Position numbers and translations under genes: made by a program. A stretch of DNA of 27,551 nt, taken from positions 1 through 27,551 of the forward strand of contig CAJLCG010000024.1 in the NCBI GenBank assembly GCA_905205085.1, written 5' to 3'. Origin of the DNA: an uncultured Oscillospiraceae bacterium (GTDB lineage: Bacteria > Bacillota > Clostridia > Oscillospirales > Oscillospiraceae). This document shows positions 14,914 through 22,358 of the stretch, in pieces (positions within the stretch are counted from its first letter, which is position 1; each line of letters opens with the position of its first letter). The notes under the pieces were generated by a model, which ran no database searches, had not been told where the DNA came from, and saw nothing but the letters and a program-made list of their open reading frames with translations.

Positions 14914-16041
14914 TCAGATCATCTCCCCAAAGCTCTCAATTCGGGTGCGAATCTGCTCATAGCTGGTATTCTGCTGGTCAATGTCAATGGTCACGCAGGG
15001 AATGCCCGCTTCCCGCAGAGCCCGCTCATAGTGGGGCTGGTCGTACTCCTCGGGATCGCAGAATTTCATCATACAGGAGACCACGCCCTGTGCGCCCGTC
15101 TCCTGGCACATCCGAATGAGCATGGGGCCCCGGGGTTTGCCCAGCTCGTGGATCAGGCTGCATCCATACCGGCTGTTCCATTGCAGTGCCAGCCGCTTCA
15201 GGCCGCCGCCCCCATTCCGGGGGGTATCGGTGCGGTACTGGCGGGATTCCTGCGCCAGATCATCAGCCACCACCGCGATATCATTGGCCTCAAAAATATC
15301 CAGCAGCTCCTTGGGCTCGCAGGTAATTCCGGCCAAAATCACCTTTTTCCCCTTCCAGTGGTGCTCCGGACGTTCCTTCATTGCCTCAATCAGCTTCTGC
15401 ACCAGGACGGTGTGCTCCCCCTTCTCAAAGAAGAAGGCGCTCTTATGTACCGTATGGCGCACATTGGGGGTCACCAGATCCAGATGGAGATTGGCCAGCT
15501 GGTCAAACTCCCGCATGGCCTGGTTGTGGGCGTTATAGATCTCAATGGTCTCACACAAGGCCTTCTCGTTGATCATCTGCCCGGTGATGGTATAGAGCAT
15601 GGTGATCACGGTCTCAAATTCACTGACCAGATAGTCCACGCTGGCAGGGGACTTGCGGTTTTGGGGATAGACAATGGGGATCATGGGGATCTCTTTCACA
15701 CCGAAGCGCCAGTTTTGCGTCATACAGCGCAGTGTATCGCACAAAGCCGGAATAATCACGGCGGAGAGCCCCTGATAGGCCCCCTTCAGCCCCAGCTCCA
15801 TATTGGACTGCATGATGGGACAGGCAAAGGCGGGCAGATAGCTCTTGGCCAGTTTTAGCTCCGTGTGTCCGCCCCACATTCCCATGGGGATCATGCCGCA
15901 AGCATGTACCAGCTCCTCCGGCGCATAGGGGGCGAAGCAGCCGACTACCTGCTTGCCTTGCGACAGGTAATGGTCCAGCTGGGCCCGGGGATTATCACAG
16001 GCCGCCTGGAGCTGAGCGAAAATTTCATGAAAATCAGCCAC
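14914..16041 (-). CDS. 2-hydroxyacyl-CoA dehydratase, beta (smaller) subunit
   Basis: A 375-residue member of the HgdB/FldC/HadC-type family. The second subunit of the oxygen-sensitive radical dehydratase converts (R)-2-hydroxyacyl-CoA to (E)-2-enoyl-CoA. Visible conserved features are APYAPEELVHACGMIP (about 37-52), Cys74 in FACPIMQSN, Cys101/Cys106 in PALCDTLRC and, near the C-terminus, GVVSCMMKFCDPEEYD; several of these Cys should bind a [4Fe-4S] cluster. The start is GTG, overlapping the alpha-subunit stop codon by 8 bp, with AAGGAGG 9 bases upstream. It is last in the crotonase/CoA-transferase/dehydratase operon. Which 2-hydroxyacyl group is used (2-hydroxybutyryl, 2-hydroxyglutaryl, phenyllactoyl or other) cannot be read. 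Confidence 0.9.
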   Translation of the reverse strand: MADFHEIFAQLQAACDNPRAQLDHYLSQGKQVVGCFAPYAPEELVHACGMIPMGMWGGHTELKLAKSYLPAFACPIMQSNMELGLKGAYQGLSAVIIPALCDTLRCMTQNWRFGVKEIPMIPIVYPQNRKSPASVDYLVSEFETVITMLYTITGQMINEKALCETIEIYNAHNQAMREFDQLANLHLDLVTPNVRHTVHKSAFFFEKGEHTVLVQKLIEAMKERPEHHWKGKKVILAGITCEPKELLDIFEANDIAVVADDLAQESRQYRTDTPRNGGGGLKRLALQWNSRYGCSLIHELGKPRGPMLIRMCQETGAQGVVSCMMKFCDPEEYDQPHYERALREAGIPCVTIDIDQQNTSYEQIRTRIESFGEMI

Positions 16042-17347
16042 CTTGTTTCGCCTCCTTGTTTTGCTTCATGACTTCCACCAGCCCCTGAATGCGGGTCTCA
16101 AACTGCGCTTCGCTGAAGTTGCGGTAATCGGCCTGGTCGCCGTCGAACGAGGTGAAGGGCACCCCGGCCTGCTGAGAGAGCTGGCGCTGAACCTCCATCA
16201 TCTGGCAGTCCATGACCTTGCAGCTGCGGTTGACGTGGTAGATGGTTCCGTCGCAGTCAAAGCGGTTGAGGGCCTCCAGACGGCGGGAGAGCATGGTGGT
16301 GGCGTTGTCTCCATTGGTGGAGGCAAAGCAGTAGGCCCGTGCCATGCCGTCCAGATCATCATACTGGATGGCCCATGCCTTGCCGTAGCTTGAGGCTACC
16401 ATATTGATGCCATACTTTTTCAGGGTGCGCAGGTTGTGGCTCAGATAAGGCCAGCAGGCGATGCCGTCCCAGGACACCCGGTACTCCTGCTCCGCCGGGA
16501 AGGTAGAGGTGCCCTGGCGGATATGCTCCTGCATTTCCGCAATCAGCTGCTCCAAAATGGCGGTGGTGGAGGGTTTTCCCCGGTTGCACACCATGGCAGA
16601 CATGTAATTGAACAGCTCAAAGCCGCCGATGGGGGCGGGCTTGTGGTCCAGCAGGCCGTTGGCCTCTTCCCACAGGTCACTGTTGCGCTGGGAAATGGTC
16701 ATGACCTCCCGGAACCGGTTCTCATCCCAGGTCTTTCCGGTAAAGGCGCACAGATCCTGAATCAGCTGGTCGATCTGGGCGCGGACATAGCGCACCCGGG
16801 TCTCGGTGACATAGTCCCAGGGATTATAGCAGGTATCAATGAAAAATACGGGGATATTCAGCTGATAGGCCAGGTTTTCATACCACTTGGTCAGCTGGTT
16901 GCAGATGTTGTTGGTGAGCAGCAAAAAGTCGGGCTTGACCATTTTGCCCCCGTCGGGTAGCTCCACCTCGCTCTCACCATTCAAAACCGAGGCATAGGCC
17001 AGGTTGACCTTGGCATAGGCGCACAGGTCGTTGTTATAGCCCAGGGGACCTTCGCACTCCTGCAGGAACGGGTCGGCCTGGTGCCGGGCGGCAATGCCGG
17101 CGGCGTGGTTTTCCGGGTAGAGGACATTGAGCCCCAGGGTCTCGGCAATTTCCTGGGGAAAGATGGAGGCGGACCAGCCCACCTTTTCTCCCCGCTCCTT
17201 GGCCAGGCGGGCATTTTCAAACAGGGCGTTGGTCTGCTCGCCGATCATTAGCATGGATTTGGGTTTTGGACGTTTAGGCTTTGCTGCAGGCTGGGCTGTC
17301 TGAGTTTGAACCGCCCCCGCAGCAGGGGCCACCGTGGCTTCACTCAT
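16034..17347 (-). CDS. 2-hydroxyacyl-CoA dehydratase, alpha (larger) subunit
   Basis: A 437-residue member of the HgdA/FldB/HadB-type family. GWSASIFPQEIAETLGLNV (58-76) is the diagnostic block, followed by NNDLCAYAK with Cys109, NNICNQL with Cys149 and SCKVMDC with Cys376/Cys381, the likely iron-sulfur ligands. Family members transfer a single high-energy electron that they receive from an ATP-driven activator; no activator gene (HgdC/FldI-like) is present in the window. The first 30 residues are a low-complexity Ala/Pro/Gln/Lys tail ahead of the conserved domain. AGGAGG lies 10 bases upstream of the ATG. The gene follows the CoA-transferase by 34 bp and overlaps the beta subunit by 8 bp, so the two subunits are made together. 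Confidence 0.9.
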   Translation of the reverse strand: MSEATVAPAAGAVQTQTAQPAAKPKRPKPKSMLMIGEQTNALFENARLAKERGEKVGWSASIFPQEIAETLGLNVLYPENHAAGIAARHQADPFLQECEGPLGYNNDLCAYAKVNLAYASVLNGESEVELPDGGKMVKPDFLLLTNNICNQLTKWYENLAYQLNIPVFFIDTCYNPWDYVTETRVRYVRAQIDQLIQDLCAFTGKTWDENRFREVMTISQRNSDLWEEANGLLDHKPAPIGGFELFNYMSAMVCNRGKPSTTAILEQLIAEMQEHIRQGTSTFPAEQEYRVSWDGIACWPYLSHNLRTLKKYGINMVASSYGKAWAIQYDDLDGMARAYCFASTNGDNATTMLSRRLEALNRFDCDGTIYHVNRSCKVMDCQMMEVQRQLSQQAGVPFTSFDGDQADYRNFSEAQFETRIQGLVEVMKQNKEAKQGG

Positions 17348-17381
17348 GAATTGGATCCCTCCTTGTTATGGATCAAAGACA

Positions 17382-18584
17382 TTACCGAATCTCCTTGTTT
17401 GCGTACATGGAGTCAATGCTTTCCTGACTATAGCCCAATTCCTTTAACACTTGGGCGGTATCCCGGCCAATGGGGCCGGAAATCTTGCAGGGGATCTCCG
17501 CGGGATCGATGGAAGAGAAGTGGACCGGTCCGTTGGAGAAGACGGTTTTGGTGCCATCCTTATACTCGTAGGGGAACATATAGTGATTGGCCAGCACCTG
17601 GGGGTCCTCCGGGACGTCCTTGAAATGCCGCAGAATTTCGTGGGGCAGATCATGCGCCTCCAGCAGCTCATGCCAGTAGGACACCGGATGCTCGGCAAAC
17701 TTCTGATCAAAAATATGGGTCAGCTCCGCCTTGTTCTTATAGTAGGCGTCTACGGTACTGAACCGGGGATCGGTGGCGATCTCGGGCAGCCCGATCACTT
17801 GGCAAAACTCGGGGAAGCGGCGGTAATCGATGACCGCCAGGTAGAACCACTCACCGTCCGAGCCCTGATAGGTATTGCTGCCGGCGTGGCCGCAGTCATA
17901 CCGGTCCCGGGGCAGCTTGCGCCCGTTAAAGCCATTGAGCACGCCGGTACAGCCAATGAAGGTGGCCGACTGGAGCAGGGATACATCTACCTTTTCTCCT
18001 TTTCCCGTGCGCTCCCGCTTAAACAGGGAGGCGGCAATGCCGCCTGCCAGCGCCACAGCCACACTGTGGTCTCCGACACCGCCCACGGGAATCAGGGGAA
18101 CGCCCCCTGCGGGAGCCAGGTCGGCCATCAAGCCGCTGCGGGCAAAAAATGCGGTGTAGTCATAGCCGGGGCGATCCTTATCCGGACCCTCTGCGCCGTA
18201 GCCCAGCACTGAGGCATGAATCAGTCTGGGGAACCGTTCTTTCAGCTGGTCATAGGCCAGCCCCATTCCCTCCAGGGCCTGCACGCGGAAGTTGGTCACC
18301 AGCACGTCTGCCCGCTCCAGCAGCTTCATGATGACCTCGTGTCCGGCCGGCGTGCGCATATTCAGGGCCACAAACCGCTTGTTCAGGTTCTGCATATCAA
18401 AATTGGGGTTGGCGTCGGGAGTACAGGGGGACATGGTGGTACCCGCCTGCTTGCGCCAGGCGTCTCCGTTCATGGTCTCCACTTTGATTACATCTGCTCC
18501 CCACTCTGCCAAAATACGACCCGTCATGGGACCAGCCAGCATAGTGGACATATCCACCACGCGAATTCCTTCCAAAGGTTTCAT
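17382..18584 (-). CDS. Family III CoA-transferase (CaiB/BaiF/FldA type)
   Basis: A 400-residue enzyme that moves CoA from one carboxylate to another. MKPLEGIRVVDMSTMLAGP opens the protein as in all family III members; ADVIKVE, NLNKRFVALNM, a LGYGAEGPDKDRPGYD block and GGVGDHSVAVALAGG follow, with Asp172 at the position of the catalytic aspartate of formyl-CoA transferase. By analogy with FldA and HadA it should make the 2-hydroxyacyl-CoA for the dehydratase encoded directly downstream, with the enoyl-CoA or a product acyl-CoA as donor. I choose the ATG at 18584, where AGGAGGT is 7 bases upstream, over the ATG at 18605. Confidence 0.9.
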   Translation of the reverse strand: MKPLEGIRVVDMSTMLAGPMTGRILAEWGADVIKVETMNGDAWRKQAGTTMSPCTPDANPNFDMQNLNKRFVALNMRTPAGHEVIMKLLERADVLVTNFRVQALEGMGLAYDQLKERFPRLIHASVLGYGAEGPDKDRPGYDYTAFFARSGLMADLAPAGGVPLIPVGGVGDHSVAVALAGGIAASLFKRERTGKGEKVDVSLLQSATFIGCTGVLNGFNGRKLPRDRYDCGHAGSNTYQGSDGEWFYLAVIDYRRFPEFCQVIGLPEIATDPRFSTVDAYYKNKAELTHIFDQKFAEHPVSYWHELLEAHDLPHEILRHFKDVPEDPQVLANHYMFPYEYKDGTKTVFSNGPVHFSSIDPAEIPCKISGPIGRDTAQVLKELGYSQESIDSMYANKEIR

Positions 18585-18639
18585 TTCACAGACCTCCTGT
18601 ATCAAATTCTTTCTTCCTCATCCATTGCAAGCACTCAAA

Positions 18640-19422
18640 TCAGCGGCCGGTAAAGTGGGGCGTCCGCTTTTCCAAAAAAGCCGCCGTTCCTTCTTTTCTG
18701 TCTTCCGTGCTCAGTGCCAGTGTCTGAGCCAATCGCTCGATCATCAGGCCGGTATGAATATCGGTCTCCGTGCCGTAGTTGATGGCAATTTTGGCCAGCA
18801 TCAGGGCTCTGGGGCCCTTGGACATGATCTGCTGGGCCAGCTTGTCCACCTCGGCCATCAGCGCCTCCCGGCTGTCCTCGGTAACGATGTTTACCAAGCC
18901 GATGCTCTGGGCCTCCTCTGCGGAGATCACACGCCCGGTATAGATCAGCTCTTTGGCCTTTCCAATGCCCACCAGTCTGGCCAGCCGCTGGGTGCCGCCG
19001 GCCCCTGGAATGATGCTCAGGTTGATTTCCGGCTGCCCAAACTTAGAGCGGCGGGGGGGCCCCCGCAGGTCACAGGCCTGGGCCAGCTCGCAGCCTCCGC
19101 CCAGGGCATAGCCATTGATGGCGCAGATCACCGGCTTATACAGCTCTTCCAGATCTCTCAATGCCGTGGTGGCGGTACCGATCATCTGATCCATGTAATA
19201 GCGATCATGGAGCTCCTGGATATCCGCTCCGCTGGCCAGTGCCTTTTCGCCCGCACCTGTAATGACCACCACGCGGACCTCATCGTCCAGCTTTGCTGCG
19301 TGGACCGCAGCGCTGATATCCCGCCACATCTCCGGGGTAAGTGCATTGCGCATTTCCGGCCGGTTCAGCGTCAAATACAAAATTCCATTTCGCACTTCAT
19401 AAAGTACATTCTCAAATTTCAT
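18640..19422 (-). CDS. Enoyl-CoA hydratase/isomerase (crotonase family)
   Basis: A 260-residue protein of normal crotonase length. The oxyanion-hole segments ASGADIQEL (63-71) and ALGGGCELA (106-114) and both catalytic glutamates, Glu112 and Glu132 in FGQPEINL, are present, so it should hydrate 2-enoyl-CoA to 3-hydroxyacyl-CoA. The five residues 121-125 (GPPRR), encoded by an unusual run of G and C, replace what is normally an IASEN-like stretch before KFGQPE. It is the first gene of the minus-strand operon, with a sigma-54 promoter at 19492-19509. The ribosome site is odd: AAGGAG lies 20 bases from the ATG, with only GGTG nearer and no in-frame alternative start. Confidence 0.88.
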   Translation of the reverse strand: MKFENVLYEVRNGILYLTLNRPEMRNALTPEMWRDISAAVHAAKLDDEVRVVVITGAGEKALASGADIQELHDRYYMDQMIGTATTALRDLEELYKPVICAINGYALGGGCELAQACDLRGPPRRSKFGQPEINLSIIPGAGGTQRLARLVGIGKAKELIYTGRVISAEEAQSIGLVNIVTEDSREALMAEVDKLAQQIMSKGPRALMLAKIAINYGTETDIHTGLMIERLAQTLALSTEDRKEGTAAFLEKRTPHFTGR

Positions 19423-19491
19423 GTTTTGTACACCGACTTTCTCTCCTTATGCGGACCAAATTTCCTGCATAAATCTTACTAAAGCTTTATT

Positions 19492-19509
19492 AAGCATAAT
19501 CCGTGCCAA
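19492..19509 (-). promoter_or_regulatory. Sigma-54 (-24/-12) promoter of the crotonase operon
   Basis: Minus-strand TTGGCACG-GATT-ATGCTTA has GG (19506-19507) and GC (19494-19495) exactly 10 bp apart and a near-consensus -24 element. It matches the promoter of the divergent thiolase operon at 8 of 8 positions of TTGGCACG and 7 of 7 of ATGCTTA. The start would be near 19482, about 60 nt before the ATG. Confidence 0.8.
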
Positions 19510-19623
19510 GTTCGCAGCACAGTTTATTTCCACGCTCAAAATTTCGGTTGCTCTTTTCTTTCCCAAGTTTTGCTCTAAACTCCTTTGTCTAAAGAAAAAA
19601 GGGAACTATTTTATGTATATAAA

Positions 19624-19652
19624 AATGGCTGCACCCTTTCGGTGCAGCCATT
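19624..19652. terminator. Strong hairpin terminator in the divergent control region
   Basis: A 12-bp perfect stem (AATGGCTGCACC 19624-19635 and GGTGCAGCCATT 19641-19652) with loop CTTTC, followed on the minus strand by TTTTATATA. No protein gene ends here: both flanking operons start on the far sides. It may end a small RNA or stop stray transcription across the control region. Confidence 0.7.
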
Positions 19653-19682
19653 CTGTTTCAGCAAGGCTGATATGACAATATG

Positions 19683-19710
19683 TTGTATCCGACAAATCTT
19701 TTTTTATAAT
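19683..19710 (+). promoter_or_regulatory. Possible sigma-70/A promoter in the divergent control region
   Basis: TTGTAT (19683-19688) and a perfect TATAAT (19705-19710) are separated by 16 bp. It would transcribe toward the hairpin at 19780-19830 and the thiolase operon. AT-rich sequence makes chance matches likely. Confidence 0.3.
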
Positions 19711-19779
19711 GAAGACTGAAAAAGGGTTGTTTAAAATTGTGCATTGAGTTTCTAAAAAGCCTATGCTATCATGGCACAC

Positions 19780-19830
19780 AACAACAGCAAAGAGGCTGAA
19801 ATGAATTTTTTCCGCTTCTTTGCTGTTGTT
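19780..19830. other. Long imperfect hairpin upstream of the thiolase operon
   Basis: AACAACAGCAAAGAGGC (19780-19796) pairs with GCTTCTTTGCTGTTGTT (19814-19830), a 17-bp stem with one G-T pair and a 17-nt loop. It lies about 310 bp before the sigma-54 promoter of the thiolase operon. There is no clear T-run, so a terminator is doubtful; a small RNA or protein-binding dyad is possible. Confidence 0.4.
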
Positions 19831-19933
19831 CTTGCTATTATTATGAATTTTATGGCACTTTTTTTCCTGTATTTCTTTTCTTTGCAAAATACTTATCCAA
19901 CGGTATGTCTTGCTGACCGATCGTACCACAGTC

Positions 19934-19994
19934 TGTGCAAAATCATATTTCTGCACATTTTGTGCAAATGCACTTCACGTTTGCACTTTTGCAC
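19934..19994. promoter_or_regulatory. Second cluster of TGTGCA/TGCACA dyads, candidate enhancer (UAS)
   Basis: TGTGCAAA at 19934 and 19961, TGCACA at 19952, TGCAC at 19969 and TTTGCAC at 19980 and 19988. The best dyad is TGCACA-TTT-TGTGCA (19952-19966). The cluster is about 145-205 bp before the -24 element of the thiolase promoter and about 430 bp from that of the crotonase promoter. The same half-sites occur before the AEC promoter at 8479-8527. Confidence 0.6.
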
Positions 19995-20137
19995 TTTTTG
20001 TTTTGCCGGAGTGAAGAGCCTGCTTGGTATTCTTCTTTTTTCTAATAAATATGTATTTCTCCCTCCTAAGCCATCCTTACAGTTTTCCGGGATATTTCTG
20101 ATGGCCCGGACCAGGAAAATAAAAGCGATTTTAAAAG

Positions 20138-20155
20138 TTGGCACGCTTCATGCTT
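20138..20155 (+). promoter_or_regulatory. Sigma-54 (-24/-12) promoter of the thiolase operon
   Basis: TTGGCACG-CTTC-ATGCTTA with GG (20140-20141) and GC (20152-20153) 10 bp apart. The start would be near 20164, about 50 nt before the thiolase ATG. No sigma-70 promoter is evident directly before the gene. Confidence 0.8.
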
Positions 20156-20212
20156 ATTAACAAAAGGCAGAATTGGTTTTGCGCATTCGCAAGCTGCGAA
20201 GGGAGAAAAAAC

Positions 20213-21403
20213 ATGGAACAGATTTATCTCATGGGTGCGGTCCGTACGGCAATCGGAAAATACGGCGGTTCGTTAAAGAGCGTGCCCGCCCACGAATTGG
20301 GCGCCCTGGTAATTAAGGAAGCTCTGGCTCGCGCCCATGTAGCTGGCGATTTGGTAGATGAAGTCATTCTGGGTGAGGTCCGTCAGAGTACCGAGGCATC
20401 CAACATTGCCCGCTGCGCCGCTCTGGAGGCCGGACTTCCCGAGAGCGTCCCCGGCTTTACCGTCAACCGTCTGTGTGCTTCCGCCATGCAGGCCATTCTC
20501 TGTGGCTGCCAGGAGATCTGGACCGGACAGGCTCAGACCATTGTGGCCGGCGGAACGGAAAATATGAGCCGTGCCCCCATTTACCTGCGGGGTTCCCGGT
20601 GGGGCGGCAATAAAAATGTGCTGGTGGACTCCAACATCGAGGCCGGCAGCACCGCTGCACCGGCCAGCATCTATGGCACGGAGCTGAGCATGACCCGCAC
20701 GGCAGAAAACGTGGCCGAGCGTTTCCACATTACCCGGGAGGAGCAGGACGCTTTTGCCGTGGAAAGCCAGCGCCGGGCTCTGGCCGCCATTGAGGCGGGT
20801 TACTTCAAGGAAGAAATCGTTCCGGTGGAGGTAAAGGAAAAAAAGCGCACCTTCCTCTTTGACACGGACGAGTTCCCTCGTCCCGGTACCACCATGGAAG
20901 TGCTGGCTAAGCTGCGCTCCATTGTAAAGCCGGGCGGCACGATTACCGCAGGCAATTCCTGTGGGCTCAATGACGGTGCTGCGGCCGTGGTTTTGATGTC
21001 GGAAAGCAAGGTCCAGGAGACCGGCCTGAAGCCTCTGGCCCGGATCATTGACATTACTGCTGCCGCGTTAGATCCCGCCATCATGGGCTACGGCCCCTAC
21101 TACGCCACAAAAAAGATTTTGGAGCGCACCGGCATGACCTTGGATCAGATCGACTTGGTGGAACTGAACGAGGCCTTTGCTTCCCAGTCGGTGGCCTGCA
21201 TCCGGGATCTGGGGCTGGACCCCAACAAGGTCAATATCAACGGCGGAGCCATTGCTCTGGGTCATCCTCTGGGCTGCACCGGCACCCGGCTGATCGTGAC
21301 CCTGCTGCACAATTTGAAGAGAACCGGCGGCCGGTATGGTCTTGCCACACTGTGTATTGGCGGCGGACAGGCTATGGCCGCTCTGATTGAGAATCTGGAT
21401 TAA
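20213..21403 (+). CDS. Acetyl-CoA acyltransferase (thiolase)
   Basis: A 396-residue thiolase with all active-site residues: nucleophile Cys88 (NRLCASAMQ), NEAF (319-322), His351 ([11 protein letters not shown]) and Cys381 (LCIGGGQ). It either cleaves 3-oxoacyl-CoA to acetyl-CoA and a shortened acyl-CoA, or condenses two acetyl-CoA in butyrate synthesis. In this operon, beside aminotransferase and hydroxyacid dehydrogenase and opposite the dehydratase, the cleavage direction is the more natural reading, but sequence does not decide. The ATG at 20213 has GGGAG 6 bases upstream; a longer frame from TTG at 20138 would begin inside the sigma-54 promoter and is rejected. First gene of the plus-strand operon, 36 bp before the dehydrogenase. 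Confidence 0.93.
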   Translation: MEQIYLMGAVRTAIGKYGGSLKSVPAHELGALVIKEALARAHVAGDLVDEVILGEVRQSTEASNIARCAALEAGLPESVPGFTVNRLCASAMQAILCGCQEIWTGQAQTIVAGGTENMSRAPIYLRGSRWGGNKNVLVDSNIEAGSTAAPASIYGTELSMTRTAENVAERFHITREEQDAFAVESQRRALAAIEAGYFKEEIVPVEVKEKKRTFLFDTDEFPRPGTTMEVLAKLRSIVKPGGTITAGNSCGLNDGAAAVVLMSESKVQETGLKPLARIIDITAAALDPAIMGYGPYYATKKILERTGMTLDQIDLVELNEAFASQSVACIRDLGLDPNKVNINGGAIALGHPLGCTGTRLIVTLLHNLKRTGGRYGLATLCIGGGQAMAALIENLD

Positions 21404-21439
21404 TCCCATTTTCCAAATGAGAAAGAAAGGTGCATCAAC

Positions 21440-22339
21440 GTGAATATTGAGCAGTTAAAAACGGTGGTTGTGATCGGCGCTGGCGCGATGGGCCAGCAGA
21501 TCGCCATGAATACCGCTCTGAACGGGCGTAAGGAAGACTACAAGGTCATTCTCTGTGATTCGTTCCCCGCCGCTCTTGAGAAGGCGCAGGTGTGGGCGGC
21601 CAACTATCTGGCCGGCCGCGTCACCAAGGGTCGAATCACTCAGGCGGAAGCGGATCAGGTCCGCAACAACCTTACCTTCTCTCAGAATGTGGAAGAAGCG
21701 GTTGTCCACGCTGATCTGGTCATTGAGGCTATCATTGAAAACCTGGATGCCAAGCGGGAGCTGTTTCAGAAAATCAGCCGCATCGTAAAGCCAGACACCA
21801 TTCTGGGAACCAACAGTTCCAATCTGGTCAGCTCCAAGCTGGCCGATATCACCGAGCATCCCGAGCGCCTGCTCAATATCCACTATTTCAACCCCGCGCT
21901 TGTCATGCAGCTGGTGGAGCTGGTCCGTGGTCCCCATACCGGCGACGAGGCCATCCAGACCGCCCGGGAATTTGCTATCCGCACCGGGAAGGCGCCCATC
22001 ATTATCCAAAAAGAGATTGCCGGCTTTGTGGCAAACCGCATCAACGCCGCCGTCACCCGGGAGGCCTGCAATCTGCTGGAAAAGGGCATCGCTACCGTAG
22101 AGGATATTGATACTGCCTGTGAAAAGGGCCTGGGTTATCCCATGGGTCCCTTCCGCCTGATGGACCTGACCGGCATTGACGTCAACTATTACGTACGCAG
22201 AGACCGTTATGCGGAAAGCGGCGATGAAAACGACAAGCCCAGTCCCCTGGTGATCGAGAAATTCAACAAGGGTGAATTCGGCCGGAAGACCGGAAAGGGC
22301 TGGTACGACTATACTGACGGGAAAGATAAGAAGAAATAA
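21440..22339 (+). CDS. 3-hydroxyacyl-CoA dehydrogenase (3-hydroxybutyryl-CoA dehydrogenase type)
   Basis: A 299-residue enzyme, close to the usual 280-290 of bacterial Hbd. The Rossmann motif GAGAMG (13-18) with Asp40 after strand 2 indicates NAD; TNSSN (124-128), His148 in IHYFNP and Glu160 form the catalytic set. A C-terminal helical domain with GYPMGPFRLMDLTG follows. It interconverts 3-hydroxyacyl-CoA and 3-oxoacyl-CoA, linking the crotonase at 18640-19422 to the thiolase upstream. The start is GTG, with GAAAGG about 9 bases upstream. Confidence 0.93.
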   Translation: MNIEQLKTVVVIGAGAMGQQIAMNTALNGRKEDYKVILCDSFPAALEKAQVWAANYLAGRVTKGRITQAEADQVRNNLTFSQNVEEAVVHADLVIEAIIENLDAKRELFQKISRIVKPDTILGTNSSNLVSSKLADITEHPERLLNIHYFNPALVMQLVELVRGPHTGDEAIQTAREFAIRTGKAPIIIQKEIAGFVANRINAAVTREACNLLEKGIATVEDIDTACEKGLGYPMGPFRLMDLTGIDVNYYVRRDRYAESGDENDKPSPLVIEKFNKGEFGRKTGKGWYDYTDGKDKKK

Positions 22340-22358
22340 AACAGGGAGGACTCACCCT

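Noticed and set aside
19606..19956. 116-codon minus-strand frame in the divergent control region.
   Set aside because: Runs through the terminator hairpin and the long dyad, has no domain and no ribosome site; best explained as AT-rich noncoding sequence.
19934..19994. CRISPR-like short repeats.
   Set aside because: Repeats are 6-8 bp with spacers of 2-12 bp, far too short for a CRISPR array, and no cas gene is present.
20138..20212. TTG start that would extend the thiolase by 25 residues.
   Set aside because: It lies inside the -24 element of the sigma-54 promoter, so it cannot be in the transcript from that promoter; thiolases begin at the MEQIYL-like segment.
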